A DNA stretch of 64,000 bases from contig NZ_CP107932.1 of NCBI RefSeq assembly GCF_036032445.1, positions 4,094,501 to 4,158,500 of the forward strand. Reading direction: 5' to 3'. The position numbers and the translations under genes were made by a program. A model generated the notes under the pieces. That model did no database searches and was not told the origin of the DNA. It saw only the letters and a list, made by a program, of their open reading frames with translations. Origin of the DNA: Nocardia sp. NBC_00416. Lineage in GTDB: Bacteria > Actinomycetota > Actinomycetes > Mycobacteriales > Mycobacteriaceae. Positions 8,191 through 16,177 of this stretch are shown here, piece by piece; positions within the stretch are counted from its first letter, which is position 1, and each line of letters begins with the position of its first letter.

Positions 8191-8572
8191 CGGAGACTCC
8201 CGTCGGTTCGGGGACGGCCGCGCCGAGCGCGGCGGACACCTCGGTATCGGACTGCTGATAGGCCGCGGCGGCGGCCCGGAAGGTGTGTGCGAGCTGCCGG
8301 GCCGTCCCGGAGTACCGGCGCAGCGCCGCGATGGCCTCGGTGGCCTTGCCCTCGAATCCGCCGCGCAGCGCGGCGCCCGAGGCGAAACCGCCGAAACCGG
8401 GCAGCGATACCGCCGCGGTGAGGGTTTCGATCTGCGCGTCCACCTGATCGGCCAGTTGTTCGTAGCGCTGTGCGCACCGTTCGGGTGCGCCCTCGGCCAC
8501 CAGCACGCTGTCGATCCACAGTTGCCCGTCGTCCACGGCCGCGCCGAGCGCGGTGATCGTATTCGGCTGCAT
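8183..8572 (-). CDS. EspC/WXG100-like ESX secretion protein
   Basis: A 129-residue, mostly helical protein of the excreted EspC-like/WXG100-related type. The central GFGGFASGAALRGGFEG loop separates two helices, and the C-terminal helix carries Tyr105-x3-Asp109 (YQQSD), the YxxxD/E signal used by type VII export. It starts the three-gene cassette, overlaps the PPE-like gene by eight bases, and lies 39 bp after the lipase-like gene. Its likely role is the small partner of the PPE-like protein, supplying the secretion signal. Family is from fold pattern and context; partner is inference. Confidence 0.78.
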   Translation of the reverse strand: MQPNTITALGAAVDDGQLWIDSVLVAEGAPERCAQRYEQLADQVDAQIETLTAAVSLPGFGGFASGAALRGGFEGKATEAIAALRRYSGTARQLAHTFRAAAAAYQQSDTEVSAALGAAVPEPTGVSGA

Positions 8573-8611
8573 CGGCGTCCCCCTTCCTGCTTCGCTGTCA
8601 CACAGCGCATC

Positions 8612-9292
8612 TCACGATCGTCGCACCGGCCCCGCGACGATCTCCTGCGTCCACTGCACGATATCCGCCGTCACTCGCGCACGCACGCGTTCGTGCAGCA
8701 GATCGTGCCCGGCATCGGCGTATTCGCACAGTCGCGCCGACGCACGCCGCCGGACCCAGGCACGGATCGGCTCGATCGACGCGCGCCGGTCGTCCACCCC
8801 GTGCACCGCCAGGGCCGGAGGCAAGTCGGCATTACCCGGCCGGTCGTCGAGGGCGCGGGGCGGTGTACCGCAGAGCACGAGGCCGACGGGCAGGCGCGGG
8901 TCCAGCGCCGGGCCAACCGTGTCGGTGGCAGTGCCCAGCGACGACGGAGTGGCGCCCAGCGCGGCGAGTGCTGTCACCGCGCCCAGGGAATGACCCATGA
9001 GGGTCAGCGGGAGGTCCGGCTCCTGCGCGCGCGCCAGCGCGAAGAACCGCGCCGCGTCGGCGACGAGGTCGGACAGGATCGGGGGCGCCCCGGGGTCTCC
9101 CTCGCTGAGGCCCTGCCCCGCGGTATCCAACGTCCAGATCGCGAGACCGGCGCTGTTCACCTGCCGCGCGAATTCGTGATAATGCCCGCTGTGCTGACCT
9201 GTACCGGGCAGCAGCACCAGGCCCGCCGCGGCCGCCTCGACCGGCCGGTACCGATAGTGCAGCCGACCGCGGACGCCGCCGAAGAAACCCAT
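8612..9292 (-). CDS. Alpha/beta hydrolase (monoacylglycerol-lipase / serine aminopeptidase S33 type)
   Basis: A 226-residue alpha/beta hydrolase. The oxyanion region LVLLPGTGQHSGHY, the nucleophile elbow GHSLG and the late DAGHDLL with the catalytic His match lysophospholipase and monoacylglycerol-lipase relatives; the acid is probably the Asp in VHGVDD. It lacks a signal peptide. It sits between the secreted protein and the ESX cassette on the same strand, so it may be co-transcribed with the cassette. Substrate is unknown; a glyceride or other short acyl ester is a reasonable guess from the family. Confidence 0.82.
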   Translation of the reverse strand: MGFFGGVRGRLHYRYRPVEAAAAGLVLLPGTGQHSGHYHEFARQVNSAGLAIWTLDTAGQGLSEGDPGAPPILSDLVADAARFFALARAQEPDLPLTLMGHSLGAVTALAALGATPSSLGTATDTVGPALDPRLPVGLVLCGTPPRALDDRPGNADLPPALAVHGVDDRRASIEPIRAWVRRRASARLCEYADAGHDLLHERVRARVTADIVQWTQEIVAGPVRRS

Positions 9293-9382
9293 GGGCCGGA
9301 TTCTGGCAAAGAATCGGCGACTGTTGGGGTGCCACGATTCGCGGCCGGCCCCCGCGCGCGGTGCGTCGCGGCGGCGCGACCG

Positions 9383-10129
9383 CTAGGCCGGGGCGGGCGC
9401 GGGCTGCGGGGCGGGCGCGGGCGCGGGCTCCGGTTGCGGCGAAGGCGCAGGTGCGGGCGCCGGAGCACCGGGTTCGGCGGGCGCCGACTGCGGGGCCGGG
9501 GCCGGCGCGGGAAGGGGCTCGACGGGGACGGGGAACATGCCGACCGTGGGGGTCATCACACAGAGGGCGCCGGGAAAGTTGATGGTGCCCCACATGGACG
9601 CCAGGACGGTTCCGGGACCGCTGGGCACGGTCTTCGACAGCGACGGCGTCCCGAGTTCGGTCCGGTCGTCGAGCATGGTGAGACCGCTGCGCCCGTTGTT
9701 GATATTGATCCAGGCGACCACCAGACCGGAGGTCTCCGGGATACCGGAGTGTCCGGGGGTGGCGTGGAAGGTCAGGGTGCCGGGCGTGCCGTGGATATTG
9801 GCACTGGGGCCGTTGGCGGTGCCGGCCGCGACGATCGTGGTGATCGGGCCGTTACTGCCGCAGCCGAAGGTAGGGGCCGCGTACACGAAAGGGGTGTACT
9901 GCCCGATGGTGCTGATGTGGCTGGCGGCGACGAAGTCGGCGTAGTGGGCCAGCGCGTCCACTCCGGCGTGGTTTTCGGGTTGGCCGGCGGTCTGCTCGGT
10001 GAGCGCGCTCAGCGCGGTTTCGGCCGGTGTGGGCGCCGGTGCGGCCGCCGCCGGTGCGAAGGTGAGCGCGGCACTGATACCGAGGGCGGCTGCCGTGGCC
10101 GCGGTGCGCGCGACGATGTTGTTGTGCAC
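9383..10129 (-). CDS. Secreted protein with Ala/Pro-rich tail, unknown function
   Basis: A 248-residue exported protein. From the GTG at 10129 (GGGAG six bases upstream) the N-terminus is a classical signal peptide, ARTAATAAALGISAALTF, cleaved after a run of Ala near AAAAP. Residues about 60-205 form a beta-rich domain with two cysteines (FGCGSN and GALCVM) that could make a disulphide; the last 40 residues are a Pro-Ala repeat. I do not recognise the central domain, although similar secreted proteins are common in Nocardia. It heads the minus-strand run that continues into the hydrolase and ESX genes. Confidence 0.72.
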   Translation of the reverse strand: MHNNIVARTAATAAALGISAALTFAPAAAAPAPTPAETALSALTEQTAGQPENHAGVDALAHYADFVAASHISTIGQYTPFVYAAPTFGCGSNGPITTIVAAGTANGPSANIHGTPGTLTFHATPGHSGIPETSGLVVAWININNGRSGLTMLDDRTELGTPSLSKTVPSGPGTVLASMWGTINFPGALCVMTPTVGMFPVPVEPLPAPAPAPQSAPAEPGAPAPAPAPSPQPEPAPAPAPQPAPAPA

Positions 10130-10355
10130 TGCTGACTCCCTAGATCCGATCGTGGCGACGGCGCCGGAACCGGCCGGCACCCCCTGCCCACCGCAGCAAC
10201 GTACCAGCCTCTATGGGGCACCGCCTGGTCACACTCCGCTCTCGGCTGGGGCGATCCCCACTGGGGTCGGGCCACATGTGATGCACTCGACGCGGCAGGA
10301 TTGCTGAGGGGTGTAAATTCTATGCGGGACAATCGAGACATACTTGGAGATGTGT

Positions 10356-11528
10356 ATGAAATTAACTCTGTCTCCCGACGAGGTCGCCTTCCGTGACGAA
10401 CTGCGGAAGATCTACACCACGGCGATCCCGGCCGAGATCCGTGAACGCGTGAAATACGGTCACGAGCTGTCCCGCGCGGACATCGTGACGGCCCACCAGA
10501 TTCTCAACGAGCACGGCCTGGCCGTGCCGAACTGGCCGGTGGCCTGGGGCGGCAAGGACTGGACCCCGATGCAGCGCCATCTGTGGCAGGACGAGATGCA
10601 GCTGGCCAGCGTGCCGGACCCGCTCACGTTCAACGCCACGATGGTCGGCCCGGTCATCGCGCAGTTCGGGTCCGAAGAACTCAAACAGCGCTTCCTGCCG
10701 CCCACCGCCAACCTCGACATCTGGTGGTGCCAGGGCTTCTCCGAACCCGACGCGGGCTCGGATCTGGCCTCACTGCGCACCACGGCGGTCCGCGACGGTG
10801 ATTCCTACATCGTCAACGGCCAGAAGATCTGGACCACCCTGGCCCAGTGGGCCGACTGGATCTTCTGCCTGGTCCGCACCGACCCGAACGCCCCGAAGAA
10901 GCAGGCCGGTATCTCCTTCCTGCTCTTCGACGTGAAATCGCCCGGCGTCACCGTCCGGCCGATCAAGTTGATCGACGGCGGTTACGAGGTCAACGAGGTC
11001 TTCTTCGAGAACGTCCGCGTCCCCGCCGACCAGCTGGTCGGCGAGGAGAACATGGGCTGGACCTACGCCAAGTACCTGCTGGGCAACGAACGCACCGGAA
11101 TCACCGGGGTCGGCCGCACCAAGGTCCGGATCGGGGTGGCCAAGGAATACGCGGCCGCCACCAGGTCCGGTGCCGGGACCCTGCTCGACGATCCGCTGTT
11201 CGCGGCGCGGATCGCCGAGTTGGAGAACGAACTGCTCGCCCTCGAACTCACCCAGTTGCGCGTCGTGTCGAACTCGGTCGAGGGCAAACCGAACCCGGCG
11301 TCGTCGGTGCTGAAGATGCGCGGTTCGGAACTGCAGCAGGCGGCCACCGAACTCCTGCTCGACATCGCCGGACCGGACGCCCTGCCGGTCGGCGCCGGTG
11401 CTATCGCCTCGCCGGAATGGGCGCAGCGCACCGGCCCGAGCTATCTCAACTACCGCAAGACAACCATCTACGGAGGTTCCAGCGAGGTGCAGCGCACCAT
11501 CATCGCCTCCTCGATCCTCGGATTGTGA
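10356..11528 (+). CDS. Acyl-CoA dehydrogenase (FadE), large partner of a heteromeric pair
   Basis: A 390-residue acyl-CoA dehydrogenase, introducing the alpha-beta double bond into an acyl-CoA with FAD. The FAD/substrate region WWCQGFSEPDAGSDLAS, NGQKIWTT and the arginine segment GNERTGITG are present. The C-terminal IYGGSSEVQR has Gly where medium-chain enzymes have catalytic Glu (YEGT), as in many actinobacterial FadE proteins that place the base elsewhere. The ATG at 10356 follows GGAGA at five bases. The next gene, also an acyl-CoA dehydrogenase, starts 9 bp downstream; paired FadE genes typically form alpha2-beta2 enzymes for sterol side chains or other bulky CoA esters. Confidence 0.92.
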   Translation: MKLTLSPDEVAFRDELRKIYTTAIPAEIRERVKYGHELSRADIVTAHQILNEHGLAVPNWPVAWGGKDWTPMQRHLWQDEMQLASVPDPLTFNATMVGPVIAQFGSEELKQRFLPPTANLDIWWCQGFSEPDAGSDLASLRTTAVRDGDSYIVNGQKIWTTLAQWADWIFCLVRTDPNAPKKQAGISFLLFDVKSPGVTVRPIKLIDGGYEVNEVFFENVRVPADQLVGEENMGWTYAKYLLGNERTGITGVGRTKVRIGVAKEYAAATRSGAGTLLDDPLFAARIAELENELLALELTQLRVVSNSVEGKPNPASSVLKMRGSELQQAATELLLDIAGPDALPVGAGAIASPEWAQRTGPSYLNYRKTTIYGGSSEVQRTIIASSILGL

Positions 11529-11537
11529 GGTCAGGTA

Positions 11538-12665
11538 ATGGATTTCGATCTCACCGATGAACAGGCCCTGCTCCGCGATACGGTGCGGGACCTGCTGAAT
11601 CGCCACTACAACCCGGAGTCCCGGCTCGAGGTCACCGCCACCGACCTCGGCTGGAGCCGTCAGATGTGGGGACAGCTGGCCGAACTCGGCGTACTCGGGC
11701 TGAGCTTCGACGAGAAGGACGGCGGGATGGAAGCCGGTCCGGTGGAGACCATGCTGGTGCTCGAGGAGATCGGGCGGCGGCTGGCGCCGGAACCACTGCT
11801 GGACGCGGTCCTGGTACCGGGCGGGCTGATCAGCGCACTGGGCACCACCGACCAGCGGCAGCGCATCCTGCCCGAGGTCGCCGCCGGGTCGAAACTGCTC
11901 GCCTTCGCGCACGGTGAACCGGGTACCCGCTGGCCCGACCACGCCGTGGACACCGCGGCCACCGCCGCGGGCGAGGGCTACACGCTCACCGGCGTCAAGA
12001 ACCCGGTACCGCACGGCGACTGCGCCGACGAACTGGTGGTCAGCGCGACCCTGCCCGACGGCGGTCTCGGACTGTTCCTGGTCGCCGCCGACGCGACGGG
12101 TGTCACCCGGACCTCCTACGCGACGGTCGACGGTCTGCGCGGCGCGCAGGTGGAGCTGGCCGGGACCCCGGCCGAACTCCTCGGCACCGGGGCGGACGCG
12201 ACCGCCGCCGTGCGGGAGGTGCTCAACCGGGCCCAGGCCGGGTTGTGCGCGGAGTCGGTGGGTGCGATGGAGGAGTCGCTGCGACTGACCACCGACTACC
12301 TCAAGACCCGCAAACAGTTCGGCGTCACCTTGTCGAAGTTCCAAACCCTGACCCAGCGCGCCGCGAACATGTACGTCTCGCTGGAACTGGCCCGCAGCAT
12401 GAGCTACTACCTCACTGCCTCCCTGGTCGAGGACGCCGGCAACCCGGTGATCGCGTCCCGGGCGCGGCTGCAGGTCGGCCGGTCGGCGCGGCACATCGGA
12501 CAGGAGGCGATCCAGATGCACGGCGGTATCGGCGTGACCTCGGAGTACCCGGTGGGTCACTACGTGGCCCGGCTGACTGCCATCGAGCGCACACTCGGCA
12601 GTGGCCTGGAGCATCTGCGGATCCTGTCGGATCGCGTCGCCGACTACGCGCAGCCGGAGCTGTAG
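11538..12665 (+). CDS. Acyl-CoA dehydrogenase (FadE), second partner of the pair
   Basis: A 375-residue acyl-CoA dehydrogenase homologue, more divergent than its upstream partner: the N-terminal domain is recognisable (FDLTDEQALLRDTVRDLL), the central FAD-contact region is eroded (GEPGTRWPDH in place of the TEPxAGSD pattern), and the C-terminal helical bundle with YLKTRKQFGV and MHGGIGVTSEYPVGHY is well kept. Such asymmetry is typical of heteromeric FadE pairs, in which one chain contributes most of the active site. The gap to the first gene is 9 bp with AGGT before the ATG. Confidence 0.9.
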   Translation: MDFDLTDEQALLRDTVRDLLNRHYNPESRLEVTATDLGWSRQMWGQLAELGVLGLSFDEKDGGMEAGPVETMLVLEEIGRRLAPEPLLDAVLVPGGLISALGTTDQRQRILPEVAAGSKLLAFAHGEPGTRWPDHAVDTAATAAGEGYTLTGVKNPVPHGDCADELVVSATLPDGGLGLFLVAADATGVTRTSYATVDGLRGAQVELAGTPAELLGTGADATAAVREVLNRAQAGLCAESVGAMEESLRLTTDYLKTRKQFGVTLSKFQTLTQRAANMYVSLELARSMSYYLTASLVEDAGNPVIASRARLQVGRSARHIGQEAIQMHGGIGVTSEYPVGHYVARLTAIERTLGSGLEHLRILSDRVADYAQPEL

Positions 12666-12683
12666 CTCCCGCGTTTCCGGCGC

Positions 12684-12723
12684 CCGCCCGGACACCCGGT
12701 GCCCTCACCGGGTGTCCGGGCGG
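12684..12723. terminator. 16-bp perfect hairpin, probable bidirectional terminator
   Basis: Bases 12684-12699 are exactly complementary to 12708-12723, with an eight-base loop. The hairpin lies between the FadE pair and the convergent phosphoribosyltransferase and also encodes the last codons and stop of the latter (stop at 12705-12707 falls in the loop). There is no U tract. Confidence 0.6.
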
Positions 12724-13340
12724 AGCAATCCGGTGACCTCGCTGTCCTCGAGCTGATGGAAGTCGCGGTAGGCCCCGCCCACCCCGGCCAGCGCCGACGG
12801 CGCGTGCGGGCACACCACCTCGTCGGCCTCGGCGCGGATCCATTCGAGCGCCTCGGGCGCCGAGACCGGCACCGCCACCACGACCCGCCGGGGTCGCTGG
12901 GCCCGGGCCACCCGGCACGCCACGACCACCGTCGCACCGGTGGCGACACCGTCGTCGACGATCACCACGGTGCGGTCCAGCAGCGGGATCGGCGGGATGT
13001 CGCCCCGCCACAGCACGCGGCGACGATCCAGTTCGGCCCGCTCATCGGCTTCGATCGCGTCCAGCCGCGCCCGGTCCAGTCCGGTCTGGCGCAGGACGTC
13101 GGAGTTGATCACTCGGACCCCCTGCTCACCGATCGCCCCGGCCGCCAACTCCGGTTGCCAGGGCACACCCAGCTTGCGGACCAGCAGGATATCCAGATCG
13201 CCGCCGATGACTTCGCGGACCGCCGCCGCCACCGGCACTCCCCCGCGCGGTAGCCCGAGCACCAGCGGGTCCGTCGCACGCAGGTGCGTCAGTTCGCTTC
13301 CCAGCGCGCGTCCGGCGGTCACACGGTCGGCGTAGAGCAT
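12705..13340 (-). CDS. Phosphoribosyltransferase family protein
   Basis: A 211-residue type I phosphoribosyltransferase-like protein. The PRPP-binding loop VVIVDDGVATGAT spans residues 125-137, with the two acidic residues and the Thr-Gly-Ala-Thr phosphate loop intact, and LGLPRGGVPVA near residue 28 is the pyrophosphate loop region. These stand-alone actinobacterial proteins resemble ComF/Hpt-like enzymes but are not assigned a base. The ATG overlaps the stop of the nitrilase-family gene as TAATG, so both belong to one operon. The substrate base is unknown. Confidence 0.85.
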   Translation of the reverse strand: MLYADRVTAGRALGSELTHLRATDPLVLGLPRGGVPVAAAVREVIGGDLDILLVRKLGVPWQPELAAGAIGEQGVRVINSDVLRQTGLDRARLDAIEADERAELDRRRVLWRGDIPPIPLLDRTVVIVDDGVATGATVVVACRVARAQRPRRVVVAVPVSAPEALEWIRAEADEVVCPHAPSALAGVGGAYRDFHQLEDSEVTGLLRPDTR

Positions 13341-14206
13341 TATCCTTCGACGCTACCCGCCACCGGCGCGCCGACGGCGAACCTGCGCAGGGCGAGGCTC
13401 GGGTTGGAGGTGCGGACGCGGTCCAGGACTTCGGGCTCCAGCCGCGCCGCGACGATGCCCGGCTCGTCGGCGAGTTCGCCGAGCACCCGGCCCGCCGGGT
13501 CGACGATCATCGAGTACCCCGCACCCCGCGGTCCGCACTGATCGGCCGCGGCCACGTACACCGTGTTCTCGATGGCCCGGGCGCGTAGCAGGGTGGTCCA
13601 CTGGTCGACCTTGCCCGGTCCCGGGATCCACTGGGCAGGTAACAGCAGAACCTCGGCGCCCGCGGCCGCCAGCCGCCGGAAACCCTCCGGGAACCGCAGG
13701 TCGAAGCAGGTCTGCAGGCCGAAGGTCAGGCCCTCGACGGTGAACAGGGCCGTCTCGTCGAGCGGTCCGGGCCGCACGACCTCCGATTCGCGCTGCCCGA
13801 AGGCGTCGTAGAGGTGCACCTTGCGGTACCGCGCGCACAGCGACCCGTCGGGCCCGAGAACGACCAGGGTGTTGTGGATCCGGCCGTCCGCCGGGGCGGT
13901 CGTCTCGACGACGCCGGCCACCAGGTGGACCCCGGTATCCGCGGCCAGTGCGGCCAGTGCGCTGACGAACGGACCGTCCAGCGGTTGGGCGGCGGCGCGG
14001 GCCCGATCGTCCAGGCGGCCCAGCGCGAACATCGAGTACTCCGGAGCGACCACCACGCGGGCCCCGCGTTCGGCCGCGGCGCGCACGTGGGCGGTGAGAG
14101 CCGCCAGGTTGGCATCGATATCGGTATGCGGCGCGAACTGCACCGCGGCGATGTCCACGGGGCCGGTGGAGGAGGGCCCGAGGGAGTCGGCAGGGTCGGC
14201 TTCCAT
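13340..14206 (-). CDS. Carbon-nitrogen hydrolase (nitrilase superfamily amidase)
   Basis: A 288-residue nitrilase-superfamily hydrolase with the complete Glu-Lys-Cys triad: Glu56 in APEYSMF, Lys129 in YRKVHLYD and Cys167 in QTCFDLRFPE. The sequence around the Cys resembles Nit-type omega-amidases and other branch-10-like amidases rather than true nitrilases. Cytoplasmic. It is the first gene of a two-gene operon with the phosphoribosyltransferase and is divergent from deaD with 60 bp between the starts. Repair hydrolysis of deaminated thiols or omega-amides is one possibility from the family, unproven here. Confidence 0.87.
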   Translation of the reverse strand: MEADPADSLGPSSTGPVDIAAVQFAPHTDIDANLAALTAHVRAAAERGARVVVAPEYSMFALGRLDDRARAAAQPLDGPFVSALAALAADTGVHLVAGVVETTAPADGRIHNTLVVLGPDGSLCARYRKVHLYDAFGQRESEVVRPGPLDETALFTVEGLTFGLQTCFDLRFPEGFRRLAAAGAEVLLLPAQWIPGPGKVDQWTTLLRARAIENTVYVAAADQCGPRGAGYSMIVDPAGRVLGELADEPGIVAARLEPEVLDRVRTSNPSLALRRFAVGAPVAGSVEG

Positions 14207-14266
14207 GCTGACACCGTATGGCCCGGTGGTCCGGACAACCAGGCAGTACCAGTAAACTTCTGGTCA

Positions 14267-16072
14267 ATGAGCACCAATGAGGGCGAGGGCAACCTCGGCG
14301 AGAACACCGACGAGACCGAACCCGAAACCGCCGGACCGACCTTCGCCGATCTCGGAATCGATGACCGAATTCTTTCGGCCATCGCCGACGTCGGCTACGA
14401 ATCGCCCTCCCCTATCCAGGCCGCGACCATTCCCCCGCTGATGGCGGGCACGGATGTGGTGGGTCTGGCACAGACCGGTACCGGTAAGACCGCGGCGTTC
14501 GCGATTCCCATCCTGGAGGGCCTGCTGCAGGACCGGCCCACCGGCAAGCAGCCCGCCGCGCTGGTGCTCGCGCCGACCCGTGAGCTCGCGATCCAGGTCG
14601 CGGAGGCGTTCGGACGGTATGCCACGCATATGCCGGGCACCCATGTGCTGCCCATCTACGGCGGCCAGAGTTACGGCGTGCAGCTGTCGGGTCTGCGCCG
14701 CGGCGCACAGGTCGTGGTGGGTACGCCCGGCCGGGTGATCGACCACCTGGCGAAGGGCACCCTGGACCTGTCGCAGCTGCGCTACCTGGTGCTCGACGAA
14801 GCCGACGAGATGCTGAAGATGGGGTTCCAGGAGGATGTCGAGCGCATCCTCGCCGACACCCCGGCCGATAAGCAGGTGGCGCTGTTCTCCGCGACCATGC
14901 CGGCGGCGATCCGCAAGATCTCCAAGCAGTACCTGCGCGAACCGGTCGAGATCACGGTCAAGGCCAAGACCAGCACGGCCACCAACATCACCCAGCGCTG
15001 GGTACTGGTATCGCATCAGCGCAAACTCGACGCGCTCACCCGGATCCTCGAGGTGGAGTCCTTCGAGGCCATGATCATCTTCGTGCGCACCAAACAGGCC
15101 ACCGAGGAGTTGGCCGAGAAGTTGCGCGCCCGCGGGTTCTCGGCCGCGGCGATCAACGGTGATATCGCCCAGGCACAGCGCGAACGCACCATCGGCCAGC
15201 TGAAGGCGGGCACGCTGGACATCCTGGTCGCCACCGATGTCGCGGCCCGCGGCCTGGACGTCGACCGGATCTCGCACGTGGTGAACTACGACATCCCGCA
15301 CGACACCGAGTCCTATGTGCACCGCATCGGCCGGACCGGGCGGGCGGGCCGCAGCGGTGAGGCGCTGCTGTTCGTCGCCCCGCGCGAACGCCACCTGCTC
15401 AAATCCATCGAGCGCGCCACCCGCCATCCGCTGACCGAGATGCAGCTGCCCAGCATCGACGATGTGAACGCGCAGCGGGTCGCGAAGTTCGGCGACGCGA
15501 TCACCGAGAACCTCAGTTCGGACAATCTCGCTCTGTTCCGCAAACTGATCGAGGATTACGAGCAGGAGCACAACACGCCGCTGGCCGATATCGCGGCCGC
15601 GCTGGCCGTGGCCGCGCAGGACGGCGAGAGTTTCTTCCTCGAACCCGAACCCGAACCGGTGGAGCGGCCACGCCGCGAACGCGCGCCGCGCCGGTTCGAA
15701 GAGGGCGGTTTCGACGACGACCGCCGCGGTCCGGCCCGGCAGCGCGCTACCGGCGAGGAACTGGCCACCTACCGCATCAGTGTCGGTAAACGGCATCGGG
15801 TGGTCCCGGGCGCGATCGTCGGCGCGATCGCCAACGAGGGCGGTTTGCGGCGTAGCGATTTCGGGCATATCAGCATCCGGCCCGACCACAGCCTGGTCGA
15901 ACTGCCGGCCAAGCTTCCGGCGGAAACCCTGGAAGCCCTGCGGCGCACCCGGATCAGCGGAGTGCTGATCCAATTGCAGCTGGACCAGGGCGCGCCGGGA
16001 CATCGTTCGATCGGTCGCGGTGCCCGCCACGACGGCCCGAAACGCCAGGATCGCCGGAAACCGCGTTCCTGA
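14267..16072 (+). CDS. deaD: DEAD-box ATP-dependent RNA helicase (DeaD/CsdA type)
   Basis: A 601-residue RNA helicase. It carries Walker A AQTGTGKT at residues 68-75, PTRELAIQ, DEAD at 177-180, SATMP from residue 208, and HRIGRTGRAGR in the second RecA domain. After an acidic, Arg-rich linker, a C-terminal DbpA-type RNA-binding domain starts at about residue 500 (YRISVGKRHRVVPGAIVGAI). This order is that of DeaD, which unwinds structured RNA in ribosome assembly and in the cold. The frame is open far upstream, but the acidic N-terminus MSTNEGEG begins at 14267 and fits the family; the upstream extension is antisense to the amidase gene. Confidence 0.94.
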   Translation: MSTNEGEGNLGENTDETEPETAGPTFADLGIDDRILSAIADVGYESPSPIQAATIPPLMAGTDVVGLAQTGTGKTAAFAIPILEGLLQDRPTGKQPAALVLAPTRELAIQVAEAFGRYATHMPGTHVLPIYGGQSYGVQLSGLRRGAQVVVGTPGRVIDHLAKGTLDLSQLRYLVLDEADEMLKMGFQEDVERILADTPADKQVALFSATMPAAIRKISKQYLREPVEITVKAKTSTATNITQRWVLVSHQRKLDALTRILEVESFEAMIIFVRTKQATEELAEKLRARGFSAAAINGDIAQAQRERTIGQLKAGTLDILVATDVAARGLDVDRISHVVNYDIPHDTESYVHRIGRTGRAGRSGEALLFVAPRERHLLKSIERATRHPLTEMQLPSIDDVNAQRVAKFGDAITENLSSDNLALFRKLIEDYEQEHNTPLADIAAALAVAAQDGESFFLEPEPEPVERPRRERAPRRFEEGGFDDDRRGPARQRATGEELATYRISVGKRHRVVPGAIVGAIANEGGLRRSDFGHISIRPDHSLVELPAKLPAETLEALRRTRISGVLIQLQLDQGAPGHRSIGRGARHDGPKRQDRRKPRS

Positions 16073-16177
16073 TTCAACGGTCCGTTCCACCAGGTCGGAC
16101 CCGGTGGTTACAGTGGGGCCGGTCCGGTCCGCGCGGATGCGCCGGCCGGGGTGTCACTGGGCGCAGGAGGGCCGTGG

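Noticed and set aside
13814..14266. Upstream extension of the deaD frame
   Set aside because: It is antisense to the amidase gene, has no helicase-like sequence, and the family start is at 14267.
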